Part shown: positions 55,881-64,000 of the stretch, piece after piece
Layout of the letters: the number at the start of each line of letters is the position of its first letter
How positions within the stretch are numbered: position 1 is the stretch's first letter
NCBI RefSeq assembly: GCF_030323865.1
Contig: NZ_CP066362.1
Location: 2,914,001-2,978,000, forward strand
DNA from: Pseudarthrobacter defluvii
GTDB taxonomy: Bacteria > Actinomycetota > Actinomycetes > Actinomycetales > Micrococcaceae
Length of the DNA: 64,000 bases
Direction: 5' to 3'
Program-made: the position numbers and the translations under genes
The notes under the pieces: model-generated
Database searches by the model: none
Told to the model about the DNA's origin: nothing
Seen by the model: only the letters and a program-made list of their open reading frames with translations

Positions 55881-56648
55881 TTAGTAGATGAGTAGTTTGT
55901 CGATGAAGTAGGCGAGGGACCCCACGGCCGAAACCGGGGCAAGGCCCATGCTCAGTGCGGCGGGGATGTTCAGTGGGGCGCCGCGGAGTGTGGCAAGGCG
56001 GCGGAAGCTGGCCAGGACCGCGCCGACCACCACGCCGAAGACGGCGGCCGGCAGGACGGCGATATCGGACAGGACCAGTCCGGCCAGCGGACCTGCCAGT
56101 CCGGCCAGCACCACTCCCAGCGGCGCCACGATGCTGTCCGGCCAGCGGATGAGCCCGGCAAGCAGGGCCACGGCCGCGCTGATCGCCGCCACCAGGAGCA
56201 TCTCGCGGACGCCGTTAAAGCGGGCGCCGGCGATCCAGCCCGCTCCCAGGCAGGACAGCAGGACGCCTGCGCAGCATCCGAGGGTGGATTCCAGCCGCTG
56301 CGCCTGGCCGGTGCCGCGGATCAACTGCACTACGAAGACGGCCATCATCCCCAGCGCCACAAATGTCGGTGTCCAGTCCAGGTACCCCGGGGCCGGGGCC
56401 AGGCCGGCGGCTACTGCCGAGGCCGCGCCGGGCAGGGCGATCACGGCGGCAAGGGTCTTCTTGGCGGGGATGCGCAGGAAGTGCGGCCAGCCAATACCCA
56501 CAGCCGCGGCGATCAGGATGCCGACGGCCACGAGCGCCTCCGGTGAGGCATAGACCCCGGCGATGATGGCGATGAGCCCGGCGATCCCAACGACGCCGAC
56601 GGTCCATGAACCAAGCGAACGCGCGGGTGCCTGCAATTCAGCCGTCAT
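55881..56648 (-). CDS. permease-like integral membrane protein
   Basis: This 255-residue protein, when started at 56648 ([15 protein letters not shown]), has about eight hydrophobic helices rich in Ala, Gly and Val and few charged residues. An ATG at 56699 is an alternative; neither has a strong ribosome-binding site. No known transporter motif was recognised. Its place beside glnR and mshD resembles that of the exported/membrane protein Rv0817c in M. tuberculosis (from memory). It is transcribed away from glnR. Confidence 0.6.
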   Translation of the reverse strand: MTAELQAPARSLGSWTVGVVGIAGLIAIIAGVYASPEALVAVGILIAAAVGIGWPHFLRIPAKKTLAAVIALPGAASAVAAGLAPAPGYLDWTPTFVALGMMAVFVVQLIRGTGQAQRLESTLGCCAGVLLSCLGAGWIAGARFNGVREMLLVAAISAAVALLAGLIRWPDSIVAPLGVVLAGLAGPLAGLVLSDIAVLPAAVFGVVVGAVLASFRRLATLRGAPLNIPAALSMGLAPVSAVGSLAYFIDKLLIY

Positions 56649-56989
56649 GCGCGGCCCGGCCTGTGCTTCGTCGGTGCACTCACTGCGCTGGTTTCCCATC
56701 CTGGCGTTCGGCCGGAAGGCTGGTCCGCCCCCTCATGGCAGGGCTGGTCAGCCCTGGTTCAATCCTGCCTTATGTGAACCGGATATGTCGCAAATCGAGC
56801 CTGTTCATGGCCGCAATCTGTGGCCGGAAGGGACCCGCCGGGTATACTCAAGGATCAGCTACGCTCCCTGCTGAGGTGGCTGGCCGGCGGCGTGCTGACG
56901 GTCCAAAAACCTCCTGCAGGAAGCCAGTACCGGCCGGTGAGAAACCGGTTCAGTCGCCCAATGATGCGCGGACGGCCCTTGGAGGAACA
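56649..56989. other. divergent region between the permease-like gene and glnR
   Basis: These 341 bases have no credible gene; the frame running into glnR from 56606 lacks conserved sequence before the glnR ATG. Visible signals are a motif at 56768-56790 related to one upstream of pfkA and a possible glnR -10, TATACT (56843-56848), with a poor -35. The second start option of the permease (56699) also falls here. Confidence 0.5.
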
Positions 56990-57688
56990 ATGTCGCACAT
57001 CCTGTTACTGACCAACAGCACCGGCTCTTCGGTGGACATCCTGCCTGCCCTCGAACTGCTGAACCACCGGGTCCATATCCTGCCCGCCGAACCCACTGCC
57101 CTGCTGGAAACGGACCCCTGCGACATCGTCCTGCTGGACGCCCGCAAGGACCTGGTGGGCGCCCGTTCCCTCACCCAACTCCTCAAAGCCACCGGCCTCA
57201 GCGCCCCGTTGGTGCTGATCCTGACCGAAGGCGGCATGGCCGCAGTCTCCTCAGCCTGGGCTGTTGACGATATCGTCCTTGATTCCGCCGGTCCCGCCGA
57301 GGTGGAGGCCCGCATCCGGCTGTCCGTTGCCCGTGCCGTCCCGGAACAGGAAGACGCTCCAAGCGAAATCCGCGCCGCCGGCGTCATCATCGACGAAGCC
57401 AGCTACACCGCCCGTGTGAATGGGGCGCCACTGAACCTGACCTTCAAGGAGTTCGAGCTCCTGAAGTACCTTGCGCAGCACCCCGGCCGCGTCTTCACCC
57501 GCCAGCAGTTGCTCACCGAAGTCTGGGGCTACGACTACTACGGCGGCACCCGCACCGTGGACGTCCACGTCCGGCGCCTGCGGGCCAAGCTTGGGGCGGA
57601 TCACGAGAACCTCATCAGCACTGTAAGGAACGTCGGCTACCGGCTCACTCTGGTCCGGCAGCAGGAAGACGAACTCACCGAAGCCTGA
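56990..57688 (+). CDS. glnR: GlnR-type orphan response regulator (nitrogen regulation)
   Basis: This 232-residue OmpR-family protein has a receiver-like domain with Asp50 in [10 protein letters not shown] and a winged-helix domain ([40 protein letters not shown]). The two halves read like M. tuberculosis GlnR. GlnR controls glutamine synthetase, ammonium and nitrate genes in actinobacteria without a partner kinase. The ATG at 56990 has a perfect GGAGGAACA. mshD follows 33 bases later, the same pair as in M. tuberculosis (Rv0818-Rv0819). Confidence 0.9.
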   Translation: MSHILLLTNSTGSSVDILPALELLNHRVHILPAEPTALLETDPCDIVLLDARKDLVGARSLTQLLKATGLSAPLVLILTEGGMAAVSSAWAVDDIVLDSAGPAEVEARIRLSVARAVPEQEDAPSEIRAAGVIIDEASYTARVNGAPLNLTFKEFELLKYLAQHPGRVFTRQQLLTEVWGYDYYGGTRTVDVHVRRLRAKLGADHENLISTVRNVGYRLTLVRQQEDELTEA

Positions 57689-57721
57689 GCCGCGGCCCGC
57701 GTCGACGTATAGCCTTGGCTC

Positions 57722-58690
57722 ATGACTCCAGCGCATCCGCAGAAGTGGCCCGTCCATGTTGTCCGTGGCGGTGTTGACCAGCAACTCCTGAAAGACTGCC
57801 GGGATCTCCTGGCCGCCGCCGAGGAATCGGACGGCAACCCCTCCATTTCCGAGCAGACCCTGGTGACCATGCGTGCCGGGGATTCCGCGGAGCACACGCT
57901 GCTGACACTGGCCCTGTACGCGCCGGACGAGGACTCCGATCCCGCCACCGCACAGGACCTGGCAGGTTTCGCTGTGGTGGTCGAAGAGCCGGACGGCAAC
58001 GGCATCCTGGAAATTGCCGTCCACCCCTCCTACCGGAACCAGGGAGTGGCGGACCGGCTGGTGGGCGCGCTCAAGGAAGTGCGCGGCTTCGACGGGCTGA
58101 AAGCCTGGTCCCATGGGAACCATGAGGCCGCTGCCGACCTTGCCTCCCGCTACGGTTACGCGCCCGTGCGCGAGTTGTGGAAGATGCGGATGACGACGGC
58201 GGGAGCGGACCTGCCCGACGCCGGCCTGCCGGAGGGTGTGGCCATCCGCACCTTCGCGCCGGGCAAGGATGAGGATTCCTGGCTGGCCGCCAACCGGGCG
58301 GCGTTTGCCCACCACCCGGAACAGGGCAACCTGACCAGGGCCGACCTCGAGGCGCGCATGGCGGAAGACTGGTTTGATCCCGCCGGGTTCTTCCTGGCCG
58401 AGGACCGGGATGGCCGGCTGCTGGGCTACCACTGGACGAAGGTCCACCCGCGGCATGGTGCGCATCCGGCCATCGGCGAGGTGTATGTGGTGGGAGTGAC
58501 ACCGCAGGCGCAGGGCATGGGCCTGGGCAAGGCCCTGACGATTGCAGGCATCAAGCACCTCCGCGACACGGGATTGAATGCCGTCATGCTCTACGTCGAT
58601 GCGGACAACGCCGCGGCGGTGGCCCTGTACCGGCGGCTGGGTTTCACCCGGTGGGACATGGACGTCATGTACGGCCCGGCGGCGGGCTGA
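57722..58690 (+). CDS. mshD: mycothiol synthase
   Basis: This 322-residue protein has two GNAT domains and acetylates Cys-GlcN-Ins in the last step of mycothiol synthesis, the main thiol of actinobacteria. The first domain has AVHPSYRNQGVADRLVGALK and the second GVTPQAQGMGLGKALTIAGI, the acetyl-CoA binding loops. LYVDADNAAAVALYRRLGF closes the second domain. It lies directly after glnR. Its presence confirms an actinobacterial source. Confidence 0.95.
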   Translation: MTPAHPQKWPVHVVRGGVDQQLLKDCRDLLAAAEESDGNPSISEQTLVTMRAGDSAEHTLLTLALYAPDEDSDPATAQDLAGFAVVVEEPDGNGILEIAVHPSYRNQGVADRLVGALKEVRGFDGLKAWSHGNHEAAADLASRYGYAPVRELWKMRMTTAGADLPDAGLPEGVAIRTFAPGKDEDSWLAANRAAFAHHPEQGNLTRADLEARMAEDWFDPAGFFLAEDRDGRLLGYHWTKVHPRHGAHPAIGEVYVVGVTPQAQGMGLGKALTIAGIKHLRDTGLNAVMLYVDADNAAAVALYRRLGFTRWDMDVMYGPAAG

Positions 58691-58821
58691 AGAGGGCGGC
58701 CCCGACTGACGCCGTCACCGCGCAAAACAAGGGCCGTGGCGCCAGTGAATGCTTGTAAGGTTGAAAGGGAGCCGCGCGGGGCGGAAGCGCCGGCACCAGA
58801 GCGCCAGCAAAAGGAGCAGCC

Positions 58822-61071
58822 ATGAACCCGGAACCTTCCGGAACAGCCACGTCCCAGGATGTTGCGGTGCCTGTCAGGGCACGCTTCGGCTCCTCCGAGG
58901 TACCGGCATCCAGGGCAACCCAGGACCGGATCGACATCCCGGAGTTCGCGCCGAACCTGCAGCCGGAGGGTGACATCCGCCCGGACCGGTTCCTGGACCG
59001 GGAGCTGAGCTGGCTCGCCTTCAATTCCCGGGTGCTGGAGCTGGCCGAGGACCCCACCCTGCACCTGCTGGAGCGCGTCAATTTCCTGTCCATCTTCGCC
59101 TCCAACCTGGACGAGTTCTTCATGGTCCGCGTGGCCGGCCTCAAGCGCCGCATCGCCACCGGGCTCGCCGTCCCCTCCCCGGCCGGGCTGAGCCCCGTCG
59201 AGGTACTGGAGAGCATCAGCGAGGAAGCCCACCGGCTCCAGGCGCGGCACGCCCAGGTCTATGCGGACCAGATCCGGCCAGCGCTGGCGTACGAGCACAT
59301 CCACCTCATGCAGTGGGGCGAACTGGACGGTGCCGCCCAGCAGCAGCTCAGCGCCATGTTCGCGGAAAAAGTCTTCCCCATCCTCACCCCCCTGGCCGTT
59401 GACCCGGCACATCCCTTCCCTTACATTTCGGGCCTGTCGCTGAACCTGGCCGTGGTGGTCCGGAACCCCGTCAGCGACAAGGAACTCTTTGCCCGTGTCA
59501 AGGTCCCGGACCAGCTGCCGCGGCTGATCTCCATCGATGGTCCCCGCGCCGGTGCGGTGCCCGGCCGGGTTGCCCGGTTTATTGCGCTTGAGGAAGTCAT
59601 TGCCGTCCACCTGGACAAGCTGTTCCCGGGCATGGAGGTCCTGGAGCATCACACCTTCCGCGTCACCCGCAACGAGGACGTGGAGGTGGAAGAGGACGAC
59701 GCCGAAAACCTCCTGCAGGCACTGGAGAAGGAACTCCTGCGCCGCCGCTTCGGGCCGCCGGTTCGGCTTGAAGTCACCAATGACATCAACCCCAACATCC
59801 GGGCGCTCCTGATCCGGGAACTGGGCGTGGAGGAATCCGAGGTGTACTCGGTGCCAGCTCCGCTGGACCTCCGGGGATTGTCGGTCATTGCCGGCATCGA
59901 CCGGGCCGACCTGCACTACCCCAAGCACGTCCCGCACACCTCCAGGTACCTGAACGAGTCCGAGACCTCCAAGGCCGCGAACGTGTTCGCCGCCATGAGG
60001 CGCCGGGACATCCTGCTGCACCACCCCTACGACTCGTTTTCCACCTCGGTGCAGGCGTTCCTGGAACAGGCTGCGGCGGACCCGAAGGTCCAGGCCATCA
60101 AGCAGACCCTGTACCGCACGTCCGGCGACTCCCCCATCGTTGATGCCCTGATCGACGCCGCCGAGGCCGGCAAACAGGTCCTGGCCCTGGTGGAGATCAA
60201 GGCGCGCTTTGATGAGCAGGCCAACATCTCCTGGGCCCGCAAGCTGGAGCAGGCCGGCGTGCACGTTGTGTACGGCATCGTGGGCCTGAAGACACACTGC
60301 AAGCTGTCGCTGGTGGTCCGCCAGGAAGTGGACGGGCTGCGCCGCTACTGCCACATCGGCACGGGCAACTACCATCCCCGCACGGCGCGGTACTACGAGG
60401 ACCTGGGCCTGCTGACCGCCAACGAGCAGGTGGGCGAGGACCTCTCCAAGTTGTTCAACCAGCTCTCCGGCTACGCACCGAAGTCCACCTTCAAGCGGCT
60501 CCTGGTGGCCCCCCGTTCCGTCCGGTCGGGACTCATCGACCGGATCGAGACCGAGATCCGCAACGCCCATGCGGGAGTGCCGGGGCACGTGCAGATCAAG
60601 GTGAACTCCATGGTGGACGAAGCCATCATCGACTCGCTCTACCGCGCGTCGCAGGCGGGGGTGAAGGTGGACGTGGTGGTCCGCGGCATCTGCTCCCTGC
60701 GCCCCGGCGTTCCCGGCCTGAGCGAGAACATCACGGTCCGTTCCATCCTGGGCCGGTTCCTGGAGCACTCGCGGGTGTTCGCCTTCGCCAACGGTGGTGA
60801 CCCGGTGGTGTACATCGGCTCCGCTGACATGATGCACCGGAACCTGGACCGCCGGGTGGAGGCTCTGGTCCAGTTGGCAAGCCCGGACGACATCACCTAC
60901 GTCCTTGACCTCATGCGGCGCTACATGGACCCGGAAACCTCCAGCTGGCACCTGGACAACGAGGGCCACTGGACCCGGCACCACCTGTCCGAGGACGGCA
61001 AACCGCTTGAAGACGTCCAGTCCTGGCTGCTGGCATCCCGGCCGCGGCAACGCAGCCTGAGCCGGCGATAG
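58822..61071 (+). CDS. ppk: polyphosphate kinase 1
   Basis: This 749-residue PPK1 reversibly transfers the gamma-phosphate of ATP to polyphosphate. [20 protein letters not shown] marks the N-terminal domain. His492 ([10 protein letters not shown]) corresponds to the phosphorylated His435 of E. coli, and His672 lies in [16 protein letters not shown]. The enzyme usually sits on the inner membrane face. It starts 131 bases after mshD and is followed within nine bases by mutT1, the order seen in mycobacteria (ppk1-mutT1). Confidence 0.97.
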   Translation: MNPEPSGTATSQDVAVPVRARFGSSEVPASRATQDRIDIPEFAPNLQPEGDIRPDRFLDRELSWLAFNSRVLELAEDPTLHLLERVNFLSIFASNLDEFFMVRVAGLKRRIATGLAVPSPAGLSPVEVLESISEEAHRLQARHAQVYADQIRPALAYEHIHLMQWGELDGAAQQQLSAMFAEKVFPILTPLAVDPAHPFPYISGLSLNLAVVVRNPVSDKELFARVKVPDQLPRLISIDGPRAGAVPGRVARFIALEEVIAVHLDKLFPGMEVLEHHTFRVTRNEDVEVEEDDAENLLQALEKELLRRRFGPPVRLEVTNDINPNIRALLIRELGVEESEVYSVPAPLDLRGLSVIAGIDRADLHYPKHVPHTSRYLNESETSKAANVFAAMRRRDILLHHPYDSFSTSVQAFLEQAAADPKVQAIKQTLYRTSGDSPIVDALIDAAEAGKQVLALVEIKARFDEQANISWARKLEQAGVHVVYGIVGLKTHCKLSLVVRQEVDGLRRYCHIGTGNYHPRTARYYEDLGLLTANEQVGEDLSKLFNQLSGYAPKSTFKRLLVAPRSVRSGLIDRIETEIRNAHAGVPGHVQIKVNSMVDEAIIDSLYRASQAGVKVDVVVRGICSLRPGVPGLSENITVRSILGRFLEHSRVFAFANGGDPVVYIGSADMMHRNLDRRVEALVQLASPDDITYVLDLMRRYMDPETSSWHLDNEGHWTRHHLSEDGKPLEDVQSWLLASRPRQRSLSRR

Positions 61072-61079
61072 GCAGCCGC

Positions 61080-62048
61080 GTGTCGAGCGATGCACTCGTA
61101 GCTGACCAAACTGACCACCCGGGGGAACCTGTAGCCGTCACCGCTGCGGGGGCCATCCCGTGGCGGATCAACAAGGACCGCCTTGAAGTCCTGCTGATCC
61201 ACCGGCCCCGCTACGACGATTGGTCCTGGCCCAAGGGAAAGATCGACGCCGGCGAGACGGTCCCTGAATGCGCTGTCCGTGAAGTATGGGAGGAAATCGG
61301 CCTCCGGGCGCCGCTGGGCATACCGCTGCCGCCCATCCACTACCACGTTACGTCGGGCCTCAAGGTGGTCCACTACTGGGCGGTCAAGGTCAACGGCACC
61401 ACCCTGGTGCCGGACGGCAAGGAGGTGGACAGCGTCATGTGGTGCGCCCCCGAAAAGGCCGCCCGCCTGCTGTCCAACCCGTCCGACGTCGTCCCCCTTG
61501 AATACCTGCGGGACGCACACGAACGGGGCGCGCTGGACACCTGGCCGCTGCTGGTTCTGCGGCATGCAAAGGCCAAACCGCGCTCATCCTGGAGCAAGGC
61601 CGAGGGCGAGCGTCCGCTCGCAGCCACCGGCACCCGGCAGGCGCAGGCTGTCGGCAGGCTCCTGCAGGCGTGGAAGCCGATGCGGGTGGTCACCAGCCCG
61701 TGGCTGCGCTGCGTCGCCACCGTTGCTCCGTACGCACGGGCCACGGGTGCCAAGGTGAAGCTGGCCGAAGGCCTGACCGAGCACAAGCACCAACGCAGTC
61801 CGAAGAAGACGGCCGCCGTCATTGAGTCCCTGTTCGACAAGCAGCGCCCGGTGGTGGCCTGCACGCACCGGCCTGCCCTGCCGACCGTGCTCAAGCAACT
61901 GGCGGAACACATGCCGTCGCACCTCGCAAAGCTGCTGCCGGCGCACGAGCCGTACTTGTCACCCGGCGAAGTGGTGGTGTGCCACGTGGCCTTGGGCGGC
62001 AGGAAACGTGTTGTGGCAGTGGAACAGTTCAAGCCCTTCGATGACTAG
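61080..62048 (+). CDS. mutT1: Nudix hydrolase fused to a histidine phosphatase (MutT1 type)
   Basis: This 322-residue two-domain protein has a Nudix box GKIDAGETVPECAVREVWEE (about residues 53-72) in the N-terminal half, and a histidine-phosphatase RHA motif (LVLRHAKAKP, Arg161-His162) that starts the C-terminal half. MutT1 of mycobacteria has this fusion and cleans 8-oxo-dGTP/GTP and dinucleoside polyphosphates. The start is GTG at 61080, eight bases after the ppk stop, so the two are an operon linking polyphosphate and nucleotide sanitation. Confidence 0.9.
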   Translation: MSSDALVADQTDHPGEPVAVTAAGAIPWRINKDRLEVLLIHRPRYDDWSWPKGKIDAGETVPECAVREVWEEIGLRAPLGIPLPPIHYHVTSGLKVVHYWAVKVNGTTLVPDGKEVDSVMWCAPEKAARLLSNPSDVVPLEYLRDAHERGALDTWPLLVLRHAKAKPRSSWSKAEGERPLAATGTRQAQAVGRLLQAWKPMRVVTSPWLRCVATVAPYARATGAKVKLAEGLTEHKHQRSPKKTAAVIESLFDKQRPVVACTHRPALPTVLKQLAEHMPSHLAKLLPAHEPYLSPGEVVVCHVALGGRKRVVAVEQFKPFDD

Positions 62049-62123
62049 GTCCTGCCGGTCCGGGTTGACCTAACGGTTCTGCCAGCCTTGACTTAGTAAA
62101 CGACGCACACTTTTGGGGGAAAA

Positions 62124-63764
62124 GTGCAGGCTGCCACGACCTTAGTTTTCCAGGATATTCCGCCAGTGGCCCTTTTCTGGCCGTTCCTGCTCAGCGGTGC
62201 CGTCTTCCTCCTGCTCCGTTACCTGATTCGCGGTACACGCGGCCATGATGTCACCACGGCGGTATCCCGGCATGCGTTCTGCGTCGGACTGATTGGCTGG
62301 CTGGTTAGTTCACTGCTCCCGGCGGCCAACGCGGGGATTCTTCCCGTCCCGGGAACCGCCAATCGACCGGTTGAGACTTTGCCGGCGCTTGCGTGGCCGG
62401 TTCTCGGTTGCCTGATTGTGCACATCCTCGGCCAACTGAGCTACCCCAGGGCCCAGTTGATGCCCGTGCGGCCTGGGGCTGGCCGAGGCATCCGGCAATT
62501 CCTGCCCCGCCGCCTGTTTTGGACCGTTACGGCCATCTTCATGCTTTCCGCCGCGCAAATCGGATGGACATCCACGCTGTCCGGCTTCGCCGCCCATCGC
62601 TACGGCTCACGTCCGGACGGTTCCGGTGGCTATGTCACCTTCGGCGGGGAAGGCCGGATTCCCGGCGTCGAACTCGCGGCCTACCTTGGCGGGGCGCTGC
62701 TGGTGCTGGCCGCTGGAACCTTGGCTGTGCTGGCACTGATCGCCCGCCGGCCGCCGTTGGCTGGACTGGCCGCCCATGCTGATGGGCTGCTTAGAACCAT
62801 TTCCATGAACCGGCTCCTGCGGACGGTCGCAACAGTTGCTGCAGGCCTGGCGGCCATCGCGGGCAACCATTCAGCCCGCCCCGATCCTGCCACCGGACCG
62901 GCTAACTGGTTCAACCCTGCCGGGGCCCTGAACCTGGCCGTCCTGCTGTTGATGCTGTCATGGGCCCCGCCCAATCTTTCCGGGATATCGCCGGCCCGGA
63001 GACATGGCGGCGCCGGGTCGCAGCCGGCCACGAAACTGACTGTCTCCGTAGGTGCGGTCATGGGACTGGCCGCATTCCTGCCTGTACCCGCAGCAATCTT
63101 TGTCCCGGGAGCGGCAACCGGGCATCCCGCCCTTTTAGTGGCCGCTTCAGCTACCTCGGTCCTGGCGGTTGTATCCCTCGGCGAGCTACTGATGCACCGG
63201 AATTACGGGACCGCACGCGAGCCCCGCCACTGGCCGCGCCAAACGGTTTCGCGCACCATGACCGGCACTTTCGTTATTGCTGTGGCCATTCTTGTGGCTG
63301 TCATTTCCGTTGTGGCCTGGCGACAAGTTGAGTTGGAAGCGGAGCAGTCGTGGGAAATGACTGCCTGGACCAGCACGGTCATTGCGCTCGTATCCGGGCT
63401 TCCCCTGGTGCTGGCCCGCCGGCGCGGAAGTGTTCCGGGACCGCTCCAGGGGCTCGACAGCGCACTCCGCGCGATCACCACGCACCGTGTGGTCCGGACT
63501 GTTGCCGCGTCCTTCGCCGCCCAGGCAGGGGTGCTTCTGATGACCGCAGGTCCAAAGCTGCACCGGGCATCGCCAATTGGTCCGGAACCGTGGGACGTCG
63601 TGTGGCAGGCGGCCCCTGCCGTCGGGGTTCTTCTGGCCACGGCGGCAGTGGTGATCGCGGTGATCCCAGTTGCAGGAGTTCGCTCCCGCGGAGACGCGCC
63701 AGTTCCGCCGGCGAGCAAACCCCAGCAAGTAGACTTGAGGCGTGAGCATCCCAACGCCTTATGA
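62124..63764 (+). CDS. large integral membrane protein of unknown function
   Basis: This 546-residue protein is predicted to have about 12-13 transmembrane helices, mostly Ala/Leu/Val rich, in a two-half arrangement: similar short loops [20 protein letters not shown] (about 225-244) and [19 protein letters not shown] (about 450-468) recur, hinting at an internal duplication. No catalytic or transport motif was recognised. The start is GTG at 62124 after TTTTGGGGGA. Its last 23 bases overlap thyA. Confidence 0.65.
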   Translation: MQAATTLVFQDIPPVALFWPFLLSGAVFLLLRYLIRGTRGHDVTTAVSRHAFCVGLIGWLVSSLLPAANAGILPVPGTANRPVETLPALAWPVLGCLIVHILGQLSYPRAQLMPVRPGAGRGIRQFLPRRLFWTVTAIFMLSAAQIGWTSTLSGFAAHRYGSRPDGSGGYVTFGGEGRIPGVELAAYLGGALLVLAAGTLAVLALIARRPPLAGLAAHADGLLRTISMNRLLRTVATVAAGLAAIAGNHSARPDPATGPANWFNPAGALNLAVLLLMLSWAPPNLSGISPARRHGGAGSQPATKLTVSVGAVMGLAAFLPVPAAIFVPGAATGHPALLVAASATSVLAVVSLGELLMHRNYGTAREPRHWPRQTVSRTMTGTFVIAVAILVAVISVVAWRQVELEAEQSWEMTAWTSTVIALVSGLPLVLARRRGSVPGPLQGLDSALRAITTHRVVRTVAASFAAQAGVLLMTAGPKLHRASPIGPEPWDVVWQAAPAVGVLLATAAVVIAVIPVAGVRSRGDAPVPPASKPQQVDLRREHPNAL

Positions 63765-64000
63765 AGACCTCCTGCGCGATGTCCTGGCCAACGGCACCCA
63801 TAAATCGGACCGCACGGGCACCGGAACCACCAGCGTTTTCGGGCGCCAGATCCGCTTTGACCTTTCCAAGAGCTTCCCGCTGATCACCACCAAGCGCGTC
63901 CACTTCAAGTCCGTGGCGGTGGAACTCCTGTGGTTCCTGCGCGGCGAAACCAACATCAAGTGGATGACGGACCAGGGCGTCACCATCTGGAACGAGTGGG
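63742..64000 (+). CDS. thyA: thymidylate synthase, 5' part (cut by window end)
   Basis: From a GTG at 63742 the frame reads [20 protein letters not shown], then [20 protein letters not shown] and [20 protein letters not shown], the N-terminal third of ThyA, which methylates dUMP to dTMP with methylene-tetrahydrofolate. At least 86 codons are present and the gene continues past the right edge. GAGG sits four bases before the GTG. It overlaps the preceding membrane-protein gene by 23 bases in another frame. Confidence 0.93.
   Translation, partial: MSIPTPYEDLLRDVLANGTHKSDRTGTGTTSVFGRQIRFDLSKSFPLITTKRVHFKSVAVELLWFLRGETNIKWMTDQGVTIWNEW

Overview
The window comes from a high-GC Gram-positive actinobacterium, most likely a Micrococcaceae member close to Arthrobacter/Pseudarthrobacter. 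Pointers are mycothiol synthase (mshD), an orphan GlnR-type regulator beside it, frequent GTG/TTG starts, PspC two-component genes, and the ribosomal-protein clusters missing rpsD (between rpsK and rpoA) and rpsN (between rplE and rpsH). The genus is inferred from gene content and order, not from a database search.

Bases 1-43.9 kb hold almost the whole transcription/translation core on the minus strand. Read in the direction of transcription it is: tRNA-Trp, secE, nusG, rplK, rplA; rplJ, rplL; rpoB, rpoC; rpsL, rpsG, fusA, tuf; rpsJ, rplC, rplD, rplW, rplB, rpsS, rplV, rpsC, rplP, rpmC, rpsQ; rplN, rplX, rplE, rpsH, rplF, rplR, rpsE, rpmD, rplO; secY, adk, map; infA, rpmJ, rpsM, rpsK, rpoA. 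Blocks are separated by strong hairpins, and several are preceded by candidate promoters with a TAGACT-like -10. Accessory genes interrupt the core: a UgpAEB-like glycerophosphodiester/glycerol-3-phosphate uptake operon without its ATPase plus a P1 peptidase (1.8-6.4 kb), a GH1 glycosidase and an Nramp Mn transporter (20-22.8 kb), a thiolase/YbaK pair and a lipoprotein (35.9-38.3 kb), and a double-GNAT acetyltransferase next to the decayed end of a second one (39.7-40.9 kb).

From 44.2 kb onward the gene content is mixed. In order there are a PLP aminotransferase; a divergent envelope-stress locus in which a PspC-fused histidine kinase and LuxR-type regulator face a PspC/putative toastrack membrane protein and two small membrane proteins; pfkA; a GNAT gene whose end overlaps an MFS exporter; ankyrin, YgfZ and nitrobindin-like genes; a permease-like protein, glnR and mshD; then ppk and mutT1, a large orphan membrane protein, and the 5' end of thyA cut by the window edge.

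The least-explained sequence is non-coding. A dispersed short repeat (core ACGCCCGCTCACTTTTGGCA) occurs at 14.0 and 45.4 kb. Two copies of a small element ending in inverted repeats flank the first of these, inside a roughly 740-base spacer that splits the ribosomal cluster between rpsQ and rplN. An 11-base motif, CCGCTATATGA, occurs three times, only in the leaders of rpoA and rpoB.
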